Shown here piece by piece: positions 63,568 to 64,000 of a DNA stretch of 64,000 bases (the first letter of the stretch is position 1; every line of letters begins with the position of its first letter). The position numbers and the translations under genes are program-made. The DNA lies in contig NC_090772.1 of the NCBI RefSeq assembly GCF_001761485.1, forward strand, positions 310,001 through 374,000. Direction: 5' to 3'. Origin of the DNA: Yarrowia lipolytica. Lineage: Eukaryota > Ascomycota > Dipodascomycetes > Dipodascales. The notes beneath the pieces were generated by a model. The model was not told the origin of the DNA, did not search any database, and worked only from the letters and a program-made list of their open reading frames with translations.

Positions 63568-64000
63568 GTCGTCGGTAGATCACGTGGTGTAAAAACGGGA
63601 GAGGGTGATCCACAAACTAGAGCGATTGGTACGTTGTGTGTTGGGGGGTGGTAAAAGGTTGAGAAACCGTGTGGTGATGTCCAGAAGAGGGTGTTTAGTG
63701 AGCAACACCAACCTTAATTCGGATATTGTGGTTAGGGTTTCTTTGGCGTCGGCAATGGACCCTTTCCCCGCGAATATAAGAAAAACGAGAGGCTATTTGG
63801 AGTCTACTTGAAGATGTGAGGAAGTGTGTGAGGACTAATGAGAGACAACGAGCATTGGTGATGTTGAATTCGTGAAATCTGGAGTCAGCAGAATCGGAAC
63901 ATATGATGAGTTACTCTATGGAATTACCGGACGTTTCTGGTACTGTACGTACATGCTGTACTTCGATCTGATCAAAGGCATCAGGAAGTGGAAAATGAGG
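63568..64000. other. Promoter region of the PWWP gene
   Basis: Upstream of the PWWP-gene start, with one CACGTG at about 63,582 and TTAGGG-like words near 63,730. No gene seen before the window ends. Confidence 0.5.

Overview
The window looks like nuclear DNA of the yeast Yarrowia lipolytica or a very close relative. Two introns fit that lineage: they start GTAAGT or GTGAGT, and ACTAAC sits directly before the 3' CAG. Intergenic DNA is long, CACGTG boxes are frequent, and codon use is that of Yarrowia genes. The order bHLH factor, TRP/FLC-type membrane protein, carnitine carrier fits my recollection of the YAS1-CRC1 neighbourhood on chromosome C. I could not check this.

Positions 1-13,400 are gene-poor. 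They hold simple repeats, AT-rich DNA, a long poly(A) run, protein-like fragments that look like decayed genes, one small membrane-protein ORF and a tRNA-Val(CAC) gene with a short intron.

From 13.5 to 31.6 kb there is a complex I assembly methyltransferase (NDUFAF5 type), an ornithine cyclodeaminase/mu-crystallin family protein, a large DEAH/RHA helicase with RWD and UBA-like parts, the bHLH factor YAS1, an FLC/TRP-like membrane protein and the mitochondrial carnitine/acylcarnitine carrier. YAS1 (alkane response) and the carrier (fatty acid use) are both part of lipid metabolism, but they are separate transcription units.

From 34 to 51.6 kb there is an exomer ChAP protein with a tiny first exon and an 886-bp intron, ALG12, an INO80 Iec3-like subunit, an F-box-like protein, an ARN/SIT-type MFS transporter, TFIIB, an HD-domain protein and a small single-pass membrane protein.

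From 51.6 to 57.4 kb there is another gene-poor stretch. It is followed by a Dot6/Tod6-like Myb protein with a 729-bp leader intron, 3 kb without a clear gene, and a PWWP/LEDGF-like chromatin protein.

I recognised no LTR element, other virus-like element, intact transposon, 5S rRNA gene or CRISPR array. No new multi-gene system is evident. The most informative observations are the exon structures, the CACGTG clusters and the scattered gene relics.
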